From positions 310,001-374,000 of the forward strand of contig NZ_JAMXST010000005.1 of assembly GCF_024124905.1 (NCBI RefSeq): a DNA stretch of 64,000 nucleotides, given 5' to 3'. How positions within the stretch are numbered: position 1 is the first letter of the stretch; each line of letters starts with the position of its first letter. Below the pieces are notes generated by a model. It was given only the letters and a program-made list of their open reading frames with translations, did not search any database and had not been told where the DNA came from. Below, one piece after another: positions 31,567 through 40,148 of this stretch. This DNA comes from Cellulosimicrobium cellulans. GTDB lineage: Bacteria; Actinomycetota; Actinomycetes; Actinomycetales; Cellulomonadaceae. The translations under genes were made by a program, and so were the position numbers.

Positions 31567-33333
31567 TCAGCCGCAGGCGATCGCGTCGTACGCGACGTCG
31601 TACGTCTGCGCGTGGTTCTCCCCGCCGCCCGCGAGGCGCGCGACGACGCTCACGGTGCCCGCGTCGACCGAGGCCGACCGGGTGGAGAACGACTGGTACG
31701 CGTTCGCGTCCGGAGCGACCTGGCCGAACGCCCGCTGGCCGAACGGCGTCACGAGGCGCAGCGACACGGGCTGGTCCTCGCCGTTGGTCGCGCGGACGGC
31801 GACGTACGCGGTGCCGTTCAGGCACCGCGCCTCCGCCTCGATCGCGTCGACGCGGGGGTTGCCGACGCCGTTGATCGCGAACGTGTCCTCGGACAGCGAG
31901 GCGACCGCGTGCCCGATCGCGCGGGACATGATGTCGAGCGCGGTCGCGTCGACGTTGTCGATCGTGTCCGCGGGCGAGTGGTAGTTCGGGTCGTAGAAGA
32001 TGCCCTCGGTGCCGCCGAACAGCGCGACCTCCTCGGCTGTCTTCGAGCCGTCCGCGCCGGTGAACAGGCCGGACGCCGGGATCCCGTTCTCGATGAACGC
32101 CTGGTAGTCGGAGCGGCCCGAGAACTCGGTGTCGACCCACGCCTGGTCGATGCCGTCGAAGTAGTCGGTGAACACCGCCTCGGTCTCGGCCGAGCCCGGC
32201 GGCACCTCGACGGGCGCGGGGTACGTCGACTCGTTCGCGTCGTACACGCCGATGATGTAGTTCGGCGAGCCGACCATGTCGAAGTTGAGATAGGTCGCGA
32301 TGTCGTCGAGCGCCGCGGGGTCGTTCTCGACGAGGTCGCTCACGTAGTGCGTCGAGCCGCGCAGCCCGACCTCCTCCGCGCCCCACCACGCGAACCGGAC
32401 CGCGTTCTCGACGTCCTGGCCGCCGTCGGTCGCGGCGGCGAGCTGGACCGCGACCTCCAGGATCGCGGCCGACCCAGAGCCGTTGTCGTTGATGCCCGGG
32501 CCGTCCTCGACGCCGTCGAGGTGCGCGCCGACCATGACGACGTTGTGGTCGCGACCGCCCGGCGTCTGGGCGAGCACGTTGAACGTCTCGAACTCCTCGA
32601 CGTGCGTCTGCAGGTCGTAGGTCGCGACCGCCTCGGCACCGCCCGCGATCGCCGCGAGGATCGCCTGGCCGTCGGCCTGCGTGATGCCGACGGTCGGGAC
32701 CCAGACGTCGCTGGCCTCGCCGAGGGTCGGGTTGAGCGCGCCGTCGGTGTTGTTGTAGAGGATCACGGCGGCGGCGCCGGCCTCCGCGGCGAACCGTGCC
32801 TTGTCCGCGAACGGGCACGACCCGCGGCTGACCAGCGCGACGGCGCCGTCGACCGCGACCCCGTCCCAGGTGTCGGCGGTGCAGCCCTGGACCAGCGCGT
32901 CGGCGGGCTGGACGATCGGGCCCGTGACGCCGTCGTCCGGGGTGTCGGGGGCGAACTCGGCGGGGTACACGTCCGACGTCACCTCGACGCCGGCCGCGGT
33001 GAGGGACAGGTCGTCGGTGACCAGGTCCTCGAACGTGAAGTACTGGCGCTCGGGCTCGTAGCCCGCGGCCCGCAGGGCGTCCTCGACGTAGACGGCGCTC
33101 GCCTCGTAGCCGGGCGTCTCCATCGCGCGGTTGCCGCCGTTGGCGTCCGCGATGTCCTGGAAGTCCTGGAGCCGCTGCATGACCGCGTCGCCGGTGACGA
33201 GGTCCTCGAGCGGGGGAGGCCCGTCGGCGGCGCGGAGGCCGCCCCCGGGGGCAGCGCCGACGGGCGCTGCGGTCAGAGCCGCGAGCACGAGGCTCGCGGC
33301 GGCGGCAGACGGGACGATCGTTCGTGGTCTCAC
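31567..33333 (-). CDS. Secreted M28-family aminopeptidase with PA domain and shared C-terminal domain
   Basis: 588 residues. Signal peptide (VLAALTAAPVGAA) 1-28. A PA domain (about 130-270: GPIVQPADALVQGCTADTW, LVSRGSCPFADKARFA) is inserted before the zinc peptidase core: GAHLDGVEDGPGINDNGSGS (His and bridging Asp), WWGAEEVGLRGS (catalytic Glu), NFDMVGSPN (Asp) and YHSPADT (His). It removes N-terminal residues from peptides outside the cell, like the S. griseus aminopeptidase. Residues about 498-588 are an extra domain starting ARCLNGTAYVAVRATN, also found in the enzymes at 40149 and 58505. GTG 33333 has AGGAGG upstream. Confidence 0.93.
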   Translation of the reverse strand: MRPRTIVPSAAAASLVLAALTAAPVGAAPGGGLRAADGPPPLEDLVTGDAVMQRLQDFQDIADANGGNRAMETPGYEASAVYVEDALRAAGYEPERQYFTFEDLVTDDLSLTAAGVEVTSDVYPAEFAPDTPDDGVTGPIVQPADALVQGCTADTWDGVAVDGAVALVSRGSCPFADKARFAAEAGAAAVILYNNTDGALNPTLGEASDVWVPTVGITQADGQAILAAIAGGAEAVATYDLQTHVEEFETFNVLAQTPGGRDHNVVMVGAHLDGVEDGPGINDNGSGSAAILEVAVQLAAATDGGQDVENAVRFAWWGAEEVGLRGSTHYVSDLVENDPAALDDIATYLNFDMVGSPNYIIGVYDANESTYPAPVEVPPGSAETEAVFTDYFDGIDQAWVDTEFSGRSDYQAFIENGIPASGLFTGADGSKTAEEVALFGGTEGIFYDPNYHSPADTIDNVDATALDIMSRAIGHAVASLSEDTFAINGVGNPRVDAIEAEARCLNGTAYVAVRATNGEDQPVSLRLVTPFGQRAFGQVAPDANAYQSFSTRSASVDAGTVSVVARLAGGGENHAQTYDVAYDAIACG

Positions 33334-33541
33334 GCATCCTCCTCGACAGTGGCCCCCGCCGACCGACCCCGGTCGTGTCGGGGTCCGGCCGAGTCGCACA
33401 CGAGACGCGACGCTGCGAGGGCTCGTGTGCTCGCGAGCGTAGGCCCACGCGGCCACGCGCGAAACCCCTGGGCGCGCACGGGTCGGCTGTGGTCGGCCCG
33501 GGTGGCGACCAGGCGTGGGCGGCGTCGGGCAGACTGTGCCC

Positions 33542-34879
33542 GTGCCCGGATTCGCCGTCGTCGACCTCGAGACCACGGGGTTCTCCCCGCGTCTCGGCGA
33601 CCGGGTCGCCGAGGTCGCGGTGGTGCTGGTCGACGCCGCGGGCCGGGTCGAGGACGAGTGGTCCACCCTGGTCAACCCCGAGCGCGACCTGGGGCCCCAG
33701 CACGTGCACGGCATCGCGGCGGCCGACGTCGCCCTCGCCCCGACGTTCGACCGCGTGGCCCCCGCGCTCCTGCGCCTGCTCGCCGGGCGCGTCCTCGTGG
33801 CCCACAACGCGGCGTTCGACACACGGTTCCTGCGCGCGGAGATCGGGCGCGCGGGCATCGCGGCCGCGATCGACCCCGTCGCGTGCCTGTGCACGCAGCA
33901 GCTCGCGGGCCGGTACCTCACGGGCTCGCGCGCGCTCGCCGCGTGCTGCGCGGCCGTGGGCGTCGTGCACGACGGCGTCCACTCGGCCCTGGGCGACGCG
34001 CGCGCCACCGCGGGGCTGCTCGGGTACTACCTCGACGTCGCGGCCGACGACGAGTGCTGGGACGTGGCACGCGCCGCGGCCGACGGGGTGCGGTGGTCGC
34101 TGCCCGCCTCGCTCCCCGGCGTGGAGCCGGTCCTGCGCGGCGCGAGCCGCGCCCGCGGGCACTGGCTCGCCGGGCTCGACGAGGCACCGAGCACCCGCGC
34201 GGGCGACGCGCGCGCCCAGGCCGAGCGCCCGGACGTCGACACCGAGACCTACCTGCGTCTTCTCGACGCCGCGCTCCTCGACCGCTACGTCTCGCACTCG
34301 GAGCGTGCGGCGCTCCTCGCCGAGGCGCGGCGGGCCGGGCTGGACCGGGCCGCGGTCGAGGGCCTGCACCGCGACTACCTGACCGCCCTCGCCCGGGCGG
34401 AGCTCGACGCCCTCGACGGCGCGACCGCCACGGGCGATCGCGACGACGGCGGCTCCGTCCGCGACGACCCCGCGCTGCACGAGGTCGCCGGCCAGCTCGG
34501 CCTCGACGCCGACGACGTCGCGGGAGCCGTCGAGGCGGCGCTCGGGGCGCGCCTCGCGGCCGAGCTCGCCGTCGCGCCACGCCCGGCGTTCGTGCTCGCC
34601 GACGGCGACGAGGTCGTGCTCACCGGGTCGATGTCGCGCACGCGCGAGGCCTGGGAGCGCGACGTGCGGGCCGCCGGCCTCTCGCCCTGGCCCTACGTGA
34701 CGCGCCGGAGCCGGCTCGTCGTCGCCGCCGATCCGGACTCGCTCTCGACGAAGGCCCGCACGGCCCGGCGGTACGGCATCCCCGTCGTCACCGAGGCAGC
34801 CCTCGTGGCACTGCTCGCCGCCCGGGGAGGGCCGAGCGGACGCACGTCGGGCGCCGGGGTGCGACGCTGGGCGTCATGA
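33542..34879 (+). CDS. DnaQ-family 3'-5' exonuclease with C-terminal BRCT domain
   Basis: 445 residues. The exonuclease domain (1-165) has ExoI FAVVDLETTGFSP, ExoII VLVAHNAAFDTRFL and ExoIII HSALGDARATAGLL (DEDDh type). The middle (170-345) is helical and variable. Residues about 360-425 form a BRCT domain (EVVLTGSMSRTREAWERDV with LVVAADPDSLSTKARTARRY). Such proteins act in DNA repair or replication processing and resemble actinobacterial UvrC-/epsilon-like exonucleases. GTG 33542 is chosen: CAGACT lies six bases upstream (leaderless); GTG 33536 is an alternative. The stop overlaps the next start (ATGA). Confidence 0.9.
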   Translation: MPGFAVVDLETTGFSPRLGDRVAEVAVVLVDAAGRVEDEWSTLVNPERDLGPQHVHGIAAADVALAPTFDRVAPALLRLLAGRVLVAHNAAFDTRFLRAEIGRAGIAAAIDPVACLCTQQLAGRYLTGSRALAACCAAVGVVHDGVHSALGDARATAGLLGYYLDVAADDECWDVARAAADGVRWSLPASLPGVEPVLRGASRARGHWLAGLDEAPSTRAGDARAQAERPDVDTETYLRLLDAALLDRYVSHSERAALLAEARRAGLDRAAVEGLHRDYLTALARAELDALDGATATGDRDDGGSVRDDPALHEVAGQLGLDADDVAGAVEAALGARLAAELAVAPRPAFVLADGDEVVLTGSMSRTREAWERDVRAAGLSPWPYVTRRSRLVVAADPDSLSTKARTARRYGIPVVTEAALVALLAARGGPSGRTSGAGVRRWAS

Positions 34880-35895
34880 GCCCGCACGCCTCGCCCGGCA
34901 CCGGCACCCCGGCGGACGCCGGTACCGACGCCGACGCGCTCGTCGACGGGCTCTTCGCGCTGCCGCTCGAGCAGTTCGTCGTCGCCCGCACCGCGGCGGC
35001 GAAGGAGATCAAGGCGTCGGGGGACGCCGTCGGGGCGGAGCGCGTGGCGCGGCTCGCGAAGCCGACCGTGGCGGCGTGGGTCGTCAACCAGGTCGCGCGC
35101 GAGCGACCCGACGACGTCGCCGCCCTCGTCAGCCTCGGGGACGAGCTCCGCGACGCGACGGCCGACCGCGACCGCACACGCATCCGCACGCTCGACCGGC
35201 TGCGGCGCGAGCGCGTGGAGCGCGTCGTGGGCGAGCTGCGCGACGCGGGCGAGGTCGCCGGCCGGGCGGTCTCCGCGACGGCGCTCGACCGGCTCGCGGA
35301 GACGCTCACCGCCGCCGTCATGGACCCGGACGCGGGCGCGCTCGTGCGCGCGGGGCGGCTCTCGCAGGCGCTGCAGCACGTCGGGTTCGGGATCGTCGAC
35401 GAGGGCGGCGAGCCCGCCGACGTCGTCGAGCTGCGGGCGCGGACCGGCGGCACCGCGGGGCCGGGCGGGCCTGGGACCGCGGACCCGGGGACGAGCACGA
35501 CGCGCGGCGGGCGCGGAGCCCGGTCCGCGCGGGCCGACGCCGGCTCGGCCGACGGGGAGAGCCCCGCGGAGGACGCCGTGGCGGCCGCGGAACGGGAGGT
35601 CGAGGAGACGGCCGCCGAGGTCGACCGCATCGAGGCCGAGCGCGACGAGGCGGGCACGCGCGTGCGCGCGGCGAGCGACGCCGTCGGGCAGGTCGAGGAC
35701 GAGCTCGGGCGCGTCGAAGACGAGCTGGCCCGGCTCGCCGACGAGCGCGAGGACCTGCGCGCGCGGCTCGCCGAGGCGCGCGACGCCGTCGCAGCGGCCC
35801 AGGAGTCGCTCGACGACGCCGACGCGCGGCTCGACGCCGCCGAGGAGCGCGCCGCGGCCGCCCGCAAGGCCCGGCGCACCGCGCGCCGCGGCTGA
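34876..35895 (+). CDS. Coiled-coil protein of unknown function
   Basis: 339 residues, coupled by ATGA to the exonuclease gene. The N-terminal 190 residues are a conserved-looking helical domain (VDGLFALPLEQFVVARTAAA, KPTVAAWVVNQVARERPDDV, LRRERVERVVGEL). A Gly/Thr/Ala linker (about 190-230) follows. The last 110 residues are an Ala/Glu/Arg coiled coil (AEREVEETAAEVDRIEAERD onward) ending RKARRTARRG. There are no membrane or enzyme motifs. Coupling suggests a partner in DNA metabolism, for example a scaffold; this is inference. Confidence 0.75.
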   Translation: MSPHASPGTGTPADAGTDADALVDGLFALPLEQFVVARTAAAKEIKASGDAVGAERVARLAKPTVAAWVVNQVARERPDDVAALVSLGDELRDATADRDRTRIRTLDRLRRERVERVVGELRDAGEVAGRAVSATALDRLAETLTAAVMDPDAGALVRAGRLSQALQHVGFGIVDEGGEPADVVELRARTGGTAGPGGPGTADPGTSTTRGGRGARSARADAGSADGESPAEDAVAAAEREVEETAAEVDRIEAERDEAGTRVRAASDAVGQVEDELGRVEDELARLADEREDLRARLAEARDAVAAAQESLDDADARLDAAEERAAAARKARRTARRG

Positions 35896-36048
35896 GCGGA
35901 CCCACCGGGTCCCGGCGTCGGACGCGTGCGTGCCGCGCCGACCGACGCGCTACGGAGCGGTAGGGATTCCCCGTACGCCGGTGCGGGAGAACCACACGAT
36001 CGGCCACCGACCGTTGACCTACAGCGGGTGCGGCGGCACCGTCGGCCC

Positions 36049-37395
36049 ATGCCCCGCACCGCACGCGGCGACGCCGCCGCCGCTCACTCGCTCCCGGCCC
36101 TGCACCCGGCCTCGACCTCGGCTCCGACCCGGCCTGGTCGCGGCCTCACGGCGCTCGTCGGGCTGGTCGTCGGAGCCTGCGCCGTGCTCGCCGGGGCGCC
36201 TGCCGGCGCGACGAGCGCGGTGGCGAGCGACGCCGTCGTGCACGTCGCCACCGCGAACGAGCTGCGCGCTGCGCTCGGCGCCGCTGTGCCGGGCCAGACG
36301 ATCGAGCTGGCGGACGGGACGTACGTCGGCAACTTCAAGGTCACGGGCCGGGCGGGGACGGCGAGCGACCCCGTCGTGCTGCGCGGGAGCGCCGCGGCCG
36401 TGCTGCGCACGTCGAGCGGGGGCGGCAACGTCCTGCACCTCACCGACGCCGACCACTGGACGGTGCAGGGCATCACCGTCCAGCACGCGCAGAAGGGCAT
36501 CATGGTCGACTCGTCCGACCACGTGACGATCGACGCCGTCACGGTGCACGACCTCGACATGGAGGGCATCCACTTCCGGTCGTCGAGCTCGTACGGGATC
36601 GTGCGCGGGTCGACCATCCACGACACCGGCCAGAACCTGCGCGGCATGGGCGAGGGGGTCTACGTCGGCTCGGCGAACGACTACTCCGACCGGTCGGACC
36701 ACGTGCAGATCGTCGACAACACCATCGGCCCGCTCGTGCGCGGGGAGAACGTCGACGTCAAGGAGGGGACGACGGGCGGCCGGATCGCGGGCAACACGTT
36801 CGTCGGCGACGGGCTCACGGGGGCGAACTACGACGACTCGTGGGTCGACGTGAAGGGCAACGACTACGTCGTCGAGGACAACGTCGGGACGGTCACGACG
36901 AAGTCCGGGTTCCAGACGCACCAGCAGTCCCCGGGGTGGGGCTGCGGCACCGTGTTCCGCGGCAACCACGCCGACCTCACGGGCGCGACGGGCAGCGGCC
37001 GGTACGCGATCGAGGTGACGGTGCACGACCCCGTGACCTGCCCGGTCACGGTGACGGACGACAACACGGTCGTCGGCGGGGACGGGCTCGTGAACCCCGG
37101 CGTTCCCGTGACGGGCACGGGCGGCGGCACCCCGACGCCCGACCCGACGGAGCAGCCCACGCCCGACCCGACCGACGAGCCGGACCCCGACCCGACGGAC
37201 ACCCCGACGCCGGAGCCCGAGCACCCCGCGGAGTGCGACGACCCGTCGCTCGCCGGATGGTCCGCGACGACGGTCTACGTCGGCGGCGACCGGGTGCTGC
37301 ACGGCGGGAGCCTGTGGCAGGCGCGGTGGTGGACGCAGGGCGAGACGCCGTCGTCCGCGGCGTGGGGGCCGTGGCAGCACGTCGCGCTCTGCTGA
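36049..37395 (+). CDS. Secreted right-handed beta-helix protein with chitin-binding type CBM5/12
   Basis: 448 residues. A long signal peptide (GLTALVGLVVGACAVLAGAP) is cleaved near residue 45-55. Residues about 65-345 are a parallel beta-helix of the pectate-lyase/chondroitinase-B style: GQTIELADGTYVGNFKVTGR, VQGITVQHAQKGIMVDSS, MEGIHFRSSSSYGIVRGSTI. A Pro/Thr/Asp linker leads to a CBM5/12 module (LAGWSATTVYVGGDRVLHGG, WQARWWTQGETPS). It may cleave an acidic polysaccharide while bound to chitin or a similar glycan. The start ATG 36049 has no clear Shine-Dalgarno. The substrate is unknown. Confidence 0.85.
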   Translation: MPRTARGDAAAAHSLPALHPASTSAPTRPGRGLTALVGLVVGACAVLAGAPAGATSAVASDAVVHVATANELRAALGAAVPGQTIELADGTYVGNFKVTGRAGTASDPVVLRGSAAAVLRTSSGGGNVLHLTDADHWTVQGITVQHAQKGIMVDSSDHVTIDAVTVHDLDMEGIHFRSSSSYGIVRGSTIHDTGQNLRGMGEGVYVGSANDYSDRSDHVQIVDNTIGPLVRGENVDVKEGTTGGRIAGNTFVGDGLTGANYDDSWVDVKGNDYVVEDNVGTVTTKSGFQTHQQSPGWGCGTVFRGNHADLTGATGSGRYAIEVTVHDPVTCPVTVTDDNTVVGGDGLVNPGVPVTGTGGGTPTPDPTEQPTPDPTDEPDPDPTDTPTPEPEHPAECDDPSLAGWSATTVYVGGDRVLHGGSLWQARWWTQGETPSSAAWGPWQHVALC

Positions 37396-37455
37396 CGCCC
37401 GCGGGTCGGGCGGAACGGGTCGGGCGCGGCGTCGTTCGTCGTCCGCGAACGCGGG

Positions 37456-37476
37456 ACTGAGCCGGGCACGCTCAAG
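37456..37476 (+). promoter_or_regulatory. HAIR-like (HspR) operator upstream of Hsp20
   Basis: TGAGC (37458-37462) and GCTCA (37470-37474) form an inverted repeat with exactly 7 bases between. The right half GCTCAAG matches the HspR/HAIR half-site ACTCAAG except its first base; the left half matches its complement at 5 of 7 positions. HAIR boxes (CTTGAGT-N7-ACTCAAG) control dnaK, clpB and Hsp20 genes in actinobacteria. It ends 58 bases before the start codon. Confidence 0.6.
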
Positions 37477-37534
37477 GTTGGACAGGTCAGGACGCCACGG
37501 GCCGACCGTGGCACGACAGACCTGGAGGACCACC

Positions 37535-38068
37535 ATGATCAGCACCTACACCGTGGCGCCGTTCCGCCCGCTGCCCACCGAGCGCGTCGTGCGCCAGCTC
37601 TGGGCGCGGCCCGCGGGTGCGCCCGTCGCGCGGACGGGCTACGCGCCCGCCGCAGACGTCTACCGCGAGGGCGACGACCTCGTCGCCCGCTTCGACCTGC
37701 CGGGCGTCGACCCGGAGCGGGACGTGACCGTCGAGCTCGAGGGTCGTCGCCTCGTCGTCCGCGGCGAGCGTCGCGACCAGCGCGTCGTCGAGGCCCCCGC
37801 GGCGGAGACGACCGAGGCGGCCGACGGGGAGCAGCCCGAGTCGGGCACGGACGAGACCGGCGCCGACGAGGCGGCCGAGGTCGCCCCGGCCGGGCGCCGC
37901 GTCCGCGAGGTGCGGTTCGGCGCGTTCCGCCGCACCGTCACCCTGCCGAAGACCGCGGAGGCCGACGCCGTCCGCGCGTCCTACGACGCGGGCGTGCTCA
38001 CCGTGACGGTCGCCGGCGTGTTCGCCGGCCGCGCTCCCCAGCGCATCGAGGTCACGCGCGCGGCCTGA
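37535..38068 (+). CDS. Hsp20/alpha-crystallin small heat-shock protein
   Basis: 177 residues. The crystallin domain runs from residue 38 (YAPAADVYREGDDLVARFDL) to about 165, with PGVDPERDVTVELEGRRLVV, FGAFRRTVTLP and YDAGVLTVTV. An acidic insertion of about 40 residues (EAPAAETTEAADGEQPESG onward) splits the domain after GERRDQ; it is longer than the usual loop. It is an ATP-independent holdase for unfolding proteins in the cytosol. GGAGGACC lies just before ATG 37535 and a HAIR-like operator lies upstream, so heat-inducible HspR control is likely. Confidence 0.93.
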   Translation: MISTYTVAPFRPLPTERVVRQLWARPAGAPVARTGYAPAADVYREGDDLVARFDLPGVDPERDVTVELEGRRLVVRGERRDQRVVEAPAAETTEAADGEQPESGTDETGADEAAEVAPAGRRVREVRFGAFRRTVTLPKTAEADAVRASYDAGVLTVTVAGVFAGRAPQRIEVTRAA

Positions 38069-38146
38069 CGCCGCACCGCCGGCGCGGCGGACGACGTCGC
38101 GCCGGCGCTCCGACCCCGGTCGCGCCCGCCCCTGCGCGCCCGGACC

Positions 38147-38186
38147 ACGGACGGGGCCGGCACCTTCGGGTGCCGGCCCCGTCCGT
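38147..38186. terminator. Bidirectional terminator with UUCG tetraloop
   Basis: A perfect 18-bp stem, ACGGACGGGGCCGGCACC (38147-38164) with its complement at 38169-38186, is capped by TTCG, an exceptionally stable tetraloop. It lies between convergent Hsp20 and haem-degrading-domain genes. Confidence 0.85.
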
Positions 38187-38195
38187 CTGCCCGGC

Positions 38196-38684
38196 TCAGC
38201 CGAGGAACGACCGCAGGGCCTCGGTGACCAGCGCGTGGTCGTCGCCCTGGGCGAGCCCGGACACGGTCACGACCCCGACGATCCCGACGCCCTCGACACG
38301 CACCGGGAACGCTCCGCCGTGGGCGGCGTACTCCTGCAGCGGGAGCTGGTGCTGGTCGGCGAACGTCGTCCCCTTCGCGCGGGCGCGCAGGCCCACGAGG
38401 TACGACGACGCCCCGAACCGCTCGACGACCCGCACCTTGCGCTCGACCCAGGAGTCGTTGTCCGGGGTCGTGCCCTCGCGCGCCGCGTGGAACACCTGCT
38501 GCGGTCCCTTGCGGACGTCGATCGTCACGGGCAGGTCGCGCTCGTCGGCGAGCTCGACGAGCAGGCAGCCGAGACGCCAGGCGTCGTCGTGCGTGAAGGT
38601 GCGGAGCACGAGGTCGCGCTCGTCCGCCTCGACGGAGGCGATCAGGGCGGCGAGGTCGTCGGGCGTCGTCGTCATGCCGCTCAT
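38196..38684 (-). CDS. UPF0303-type haem-degrading-domain protein (GlcG/HbpS-like fold)
   Basis: 162 residues. The stretches DLPVTIDVRKGPQQVFHAAR, GTTPDNDSWVERKVRVVERF and LPLQEYAAHGGAFPVRVEG are typical of the UPF0303 branch of the PF03928 fold. Members bind haem, cobalamin or assist protein targeting (yeast YBR137W); the function here is unknown. ATG 38684 is 17 bases from the divergent start at 38702; ATG 38675 is an alternative. There is no signal peptide. Confidence 0.85.
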   Translation of the reverse strand: MSGMTTTPDDLAALIASVEADERDLVLRTFTHDDAWRLGCLLVELADERDLPVTIDVRKGPQQVFHAAREGTTPDNDSWVERKVRVVERFGASSYLVGLRARAKGTTFADQHQLPLQEYAAHGGAFPVRVEGVGIVGVVTVSGLAQGDDHALVTEALRSFLG

Positions 38685-38701
38685 CGTGGCACGATCACGC
38701 C
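38685..38701. promoter_or_regulatory. Overlapping divergent leaderless promoter region
   Basis: Only 17 bases separate two divergent start codons. CACGAT lies six bases before GTG 38702, and on the other strand GATCGT lies six bases before ATG 38684; the two hexamers overlap. No Shine-Dalgarno is present for either. Each -35 region must lie inside the opposite coding sequence. Assignment rests on spacing only. Confidence 0.4.
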
Positions 38702-40078
38702 GTGACGACGACGCCGCCCCCGCCCGCCCGCGAACCCCTCGACCCGCTCGGCTTCTCCCTCCTCGACCGCGCGTCGGGCGTGCTGCTCGCCCAGGCGGCG
38801 GGCGACGTGCTCGGGGTCCCGTACGAGTTCGCGCAGCCGCCCGGCCCGGGCCAGCCAGAGTCGGTCGCGGTCATGCGCGGCGGCGGTCTCGGCCCGTACG
38901 CGCCGGGCGAGTGGAGCGACGACACGCAGATGTCGGTGTGCGTCGCGCGGGTCACGGCCGCCCGCGACGTGCTCTCCCCCGTCCCGGACGCGTTCGGCGC
39001 GACGCCGCTCGACGAGGTCGCCGCCGCGTTCGAGGCGTGGCGGACCGGGGGCGCGACCGACGTCGGGACGCAGACCGCCGCCGTGCTGCACGACGCCGCC
39101 GCCCGCCGGGGACCCGCCGCGACGCGCCTGCGCGAGGCGTCGGCCGCGCTGCACGCGGCGACCGGACGCACGGCCGGGAACGGCGCGCTCATGCGCACGG
39201 GCGTCGTCGGGCTGGTGGCCCTGGACGACCGGGACGCGACCGCCCGCGCGGCGCGGGCCGTCGCGGAGATCACGCACACGGACCCGCTCGCTGCCGAGTC
39301 GTGCGTGCTCTGGTCGGAGGCGGTGCGGGTCGCGGTGACCGAGCAGCGGCTGGACGTGCGCGCGGGGCTGGACCTCCTCGACCCGGACGCCGGGGCGCGC
39401 TGGTCGGCGTGGATCGCGGACGCCGAGCTCGCGCGACCCACGGCCGACCTGCGGCAGAACGGCTTCACCGTCACCGCGCTCCAGGCGGCGTGGCACGCCA
39501 TCGCGACGACCTCCGCGCCGCAGGGCTCGACGTTCGCCCACCGCGACCACCTCGTGGCCGCGCTCCAGGCCGCCGTCTCGATCGGCGGCGACACGGACAC
39601 GGTCGCGGCCATCGCCGGCGCCCTGCTCGGTGCGTGCTACGGAGCCCGGGCCGTGCCGTACGAGTGGGCGACCGCCGTCCACGGCTGGCCCGGGATCGCC
39701 GGGCGCCAGCTCACCGCGCTCGCTCGGCACACCGCGCAGGCCGGCCTCGTCCGTACGGGCGCGCTCGAGCCGACCGGCGCCGAGCCGGTGCGCACGCAGT
39801 TCTGCCCGCTGTGCGGGACGCTCGTCCGCTGGAACCCCCGCTACCCGCGGCACGTGTGCACGTGGTGCGAGCGTGACGTCACCGACGAGGCCGGGCGCGC
39901 GGTCTCGCTGTCCAACGTGGACTTCGGCGGCGGCTACCAGGCGCACTACCTCGACCGCTCCCCCGCCTCCGACGCGGTCCGGGACGGCCGCGTCTGGATC
40001 GGCGGCGTCGAGCACCGGGCACGCGAAGCCCGCTTCGGCGGCATCGTCGTCGAGCCGCTCGACGAGCCGTCGACCTGA
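38702..40078 (+). CDS. ADP-ribosylglycohydrolase (DraG-like) with C-terminal zinc-ribbon domain
   Basis: 458 residues. Residues 15-345 are an ADP-ribosyl hydrolase: SGVLLAQAAGDVLGVPYEF, metal ligands in GEWSDDTQMS and the C-terminal GGDTDTVAAIAGALLGACYG. This class uses two Mg2+/Mn2+ to remove ADP-ribose from proteins, nucleic acids or small molecules. Residues about 365-458 are an added domain with CPLCG and CTWCE pairs (a zinc ribbon) and a beta-rich tail GGYQAHYLDRSPASDAV. The fusion is not part of the usual enzyme. The target is unknown. Confidence 0.88.
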   Translation: MTTTPPPPAREPLDPLGFSLLDRASGVLLAQAAGDVLGVPYEFAQPPGPGQPESVAVMRGGGLGPYAPGEWSDDTQMSVCVARVTAARDVLSPVPDAFGATPLDEVAAAFEAWRTGGATDVGTQTAAVLHDAAARRGPAATRLREASAALHAATGRTAGNGALMRTGVVGLVALDDRDATARAARAVAEITHTDPLAAESCVLWSEAVRVAVTEQRLDVRAGLDLLDPDAGARWSAWIADAELARPTADLRQNGFTVTALQAAWHAIATTSAPQGSTFAHRDHLVAALQAAVSIGGDTDTVAAIAGALLGACYGARAVPYEWATAVHGWPGIAGRQLTALARHTAQAGLVRTGALEPTGAEPVRTQFCPLCGTLVRWNPRYPRHVCTWCERDVTDEAGRAVSLSNVDFGGGYQAHYLDRSPASDAVRDGRVWIGGVEHRAREARFGGIVVEPLDEPST

Positions 40079-40080
40079 CA

Positions 40081-40142
40081 CGCCGAACCCGGGGTCGCTC
40101 CCCAGCGCGAGCGTGCGCTGGGGAACGACCCCGGGTTCGGCG
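40081..40142. terminator. Long bidirectional terminator hairpin
   Basis: The outer stem CGCCGAACCCGGGGTCG (40081-40097) pairs perfectly with 40126-40142. An inner stem CCCCAGCGC pairs with GCGCTGGGG around a GAGCGT loop. It lies between the convergent glycohydrolase and phosphatase genes. Confidence 0.85.
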
Positions 40143-40148
40143 GCGGGC

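Noticed and set aside
30185-34480. Very long open frame (over 1400 codons) on the minus strand spanning several genes
   Set aside because: It is a high-GC artefact: only 30185-31444 matches protein-like composition with a start and ribosome site; the rest is antisense or out of frame to the M28 peptidase and exonuclease genes.
35963-35971. GGGATTCCC palindrome upstream of the beta-helix gene, with a similar GGGGTATCCCC at 7986-7996 upstream of DedA
   Set aside because: Short G/C palindromes are expected often at this base composition; the two sites differ in core and the genes share no function.
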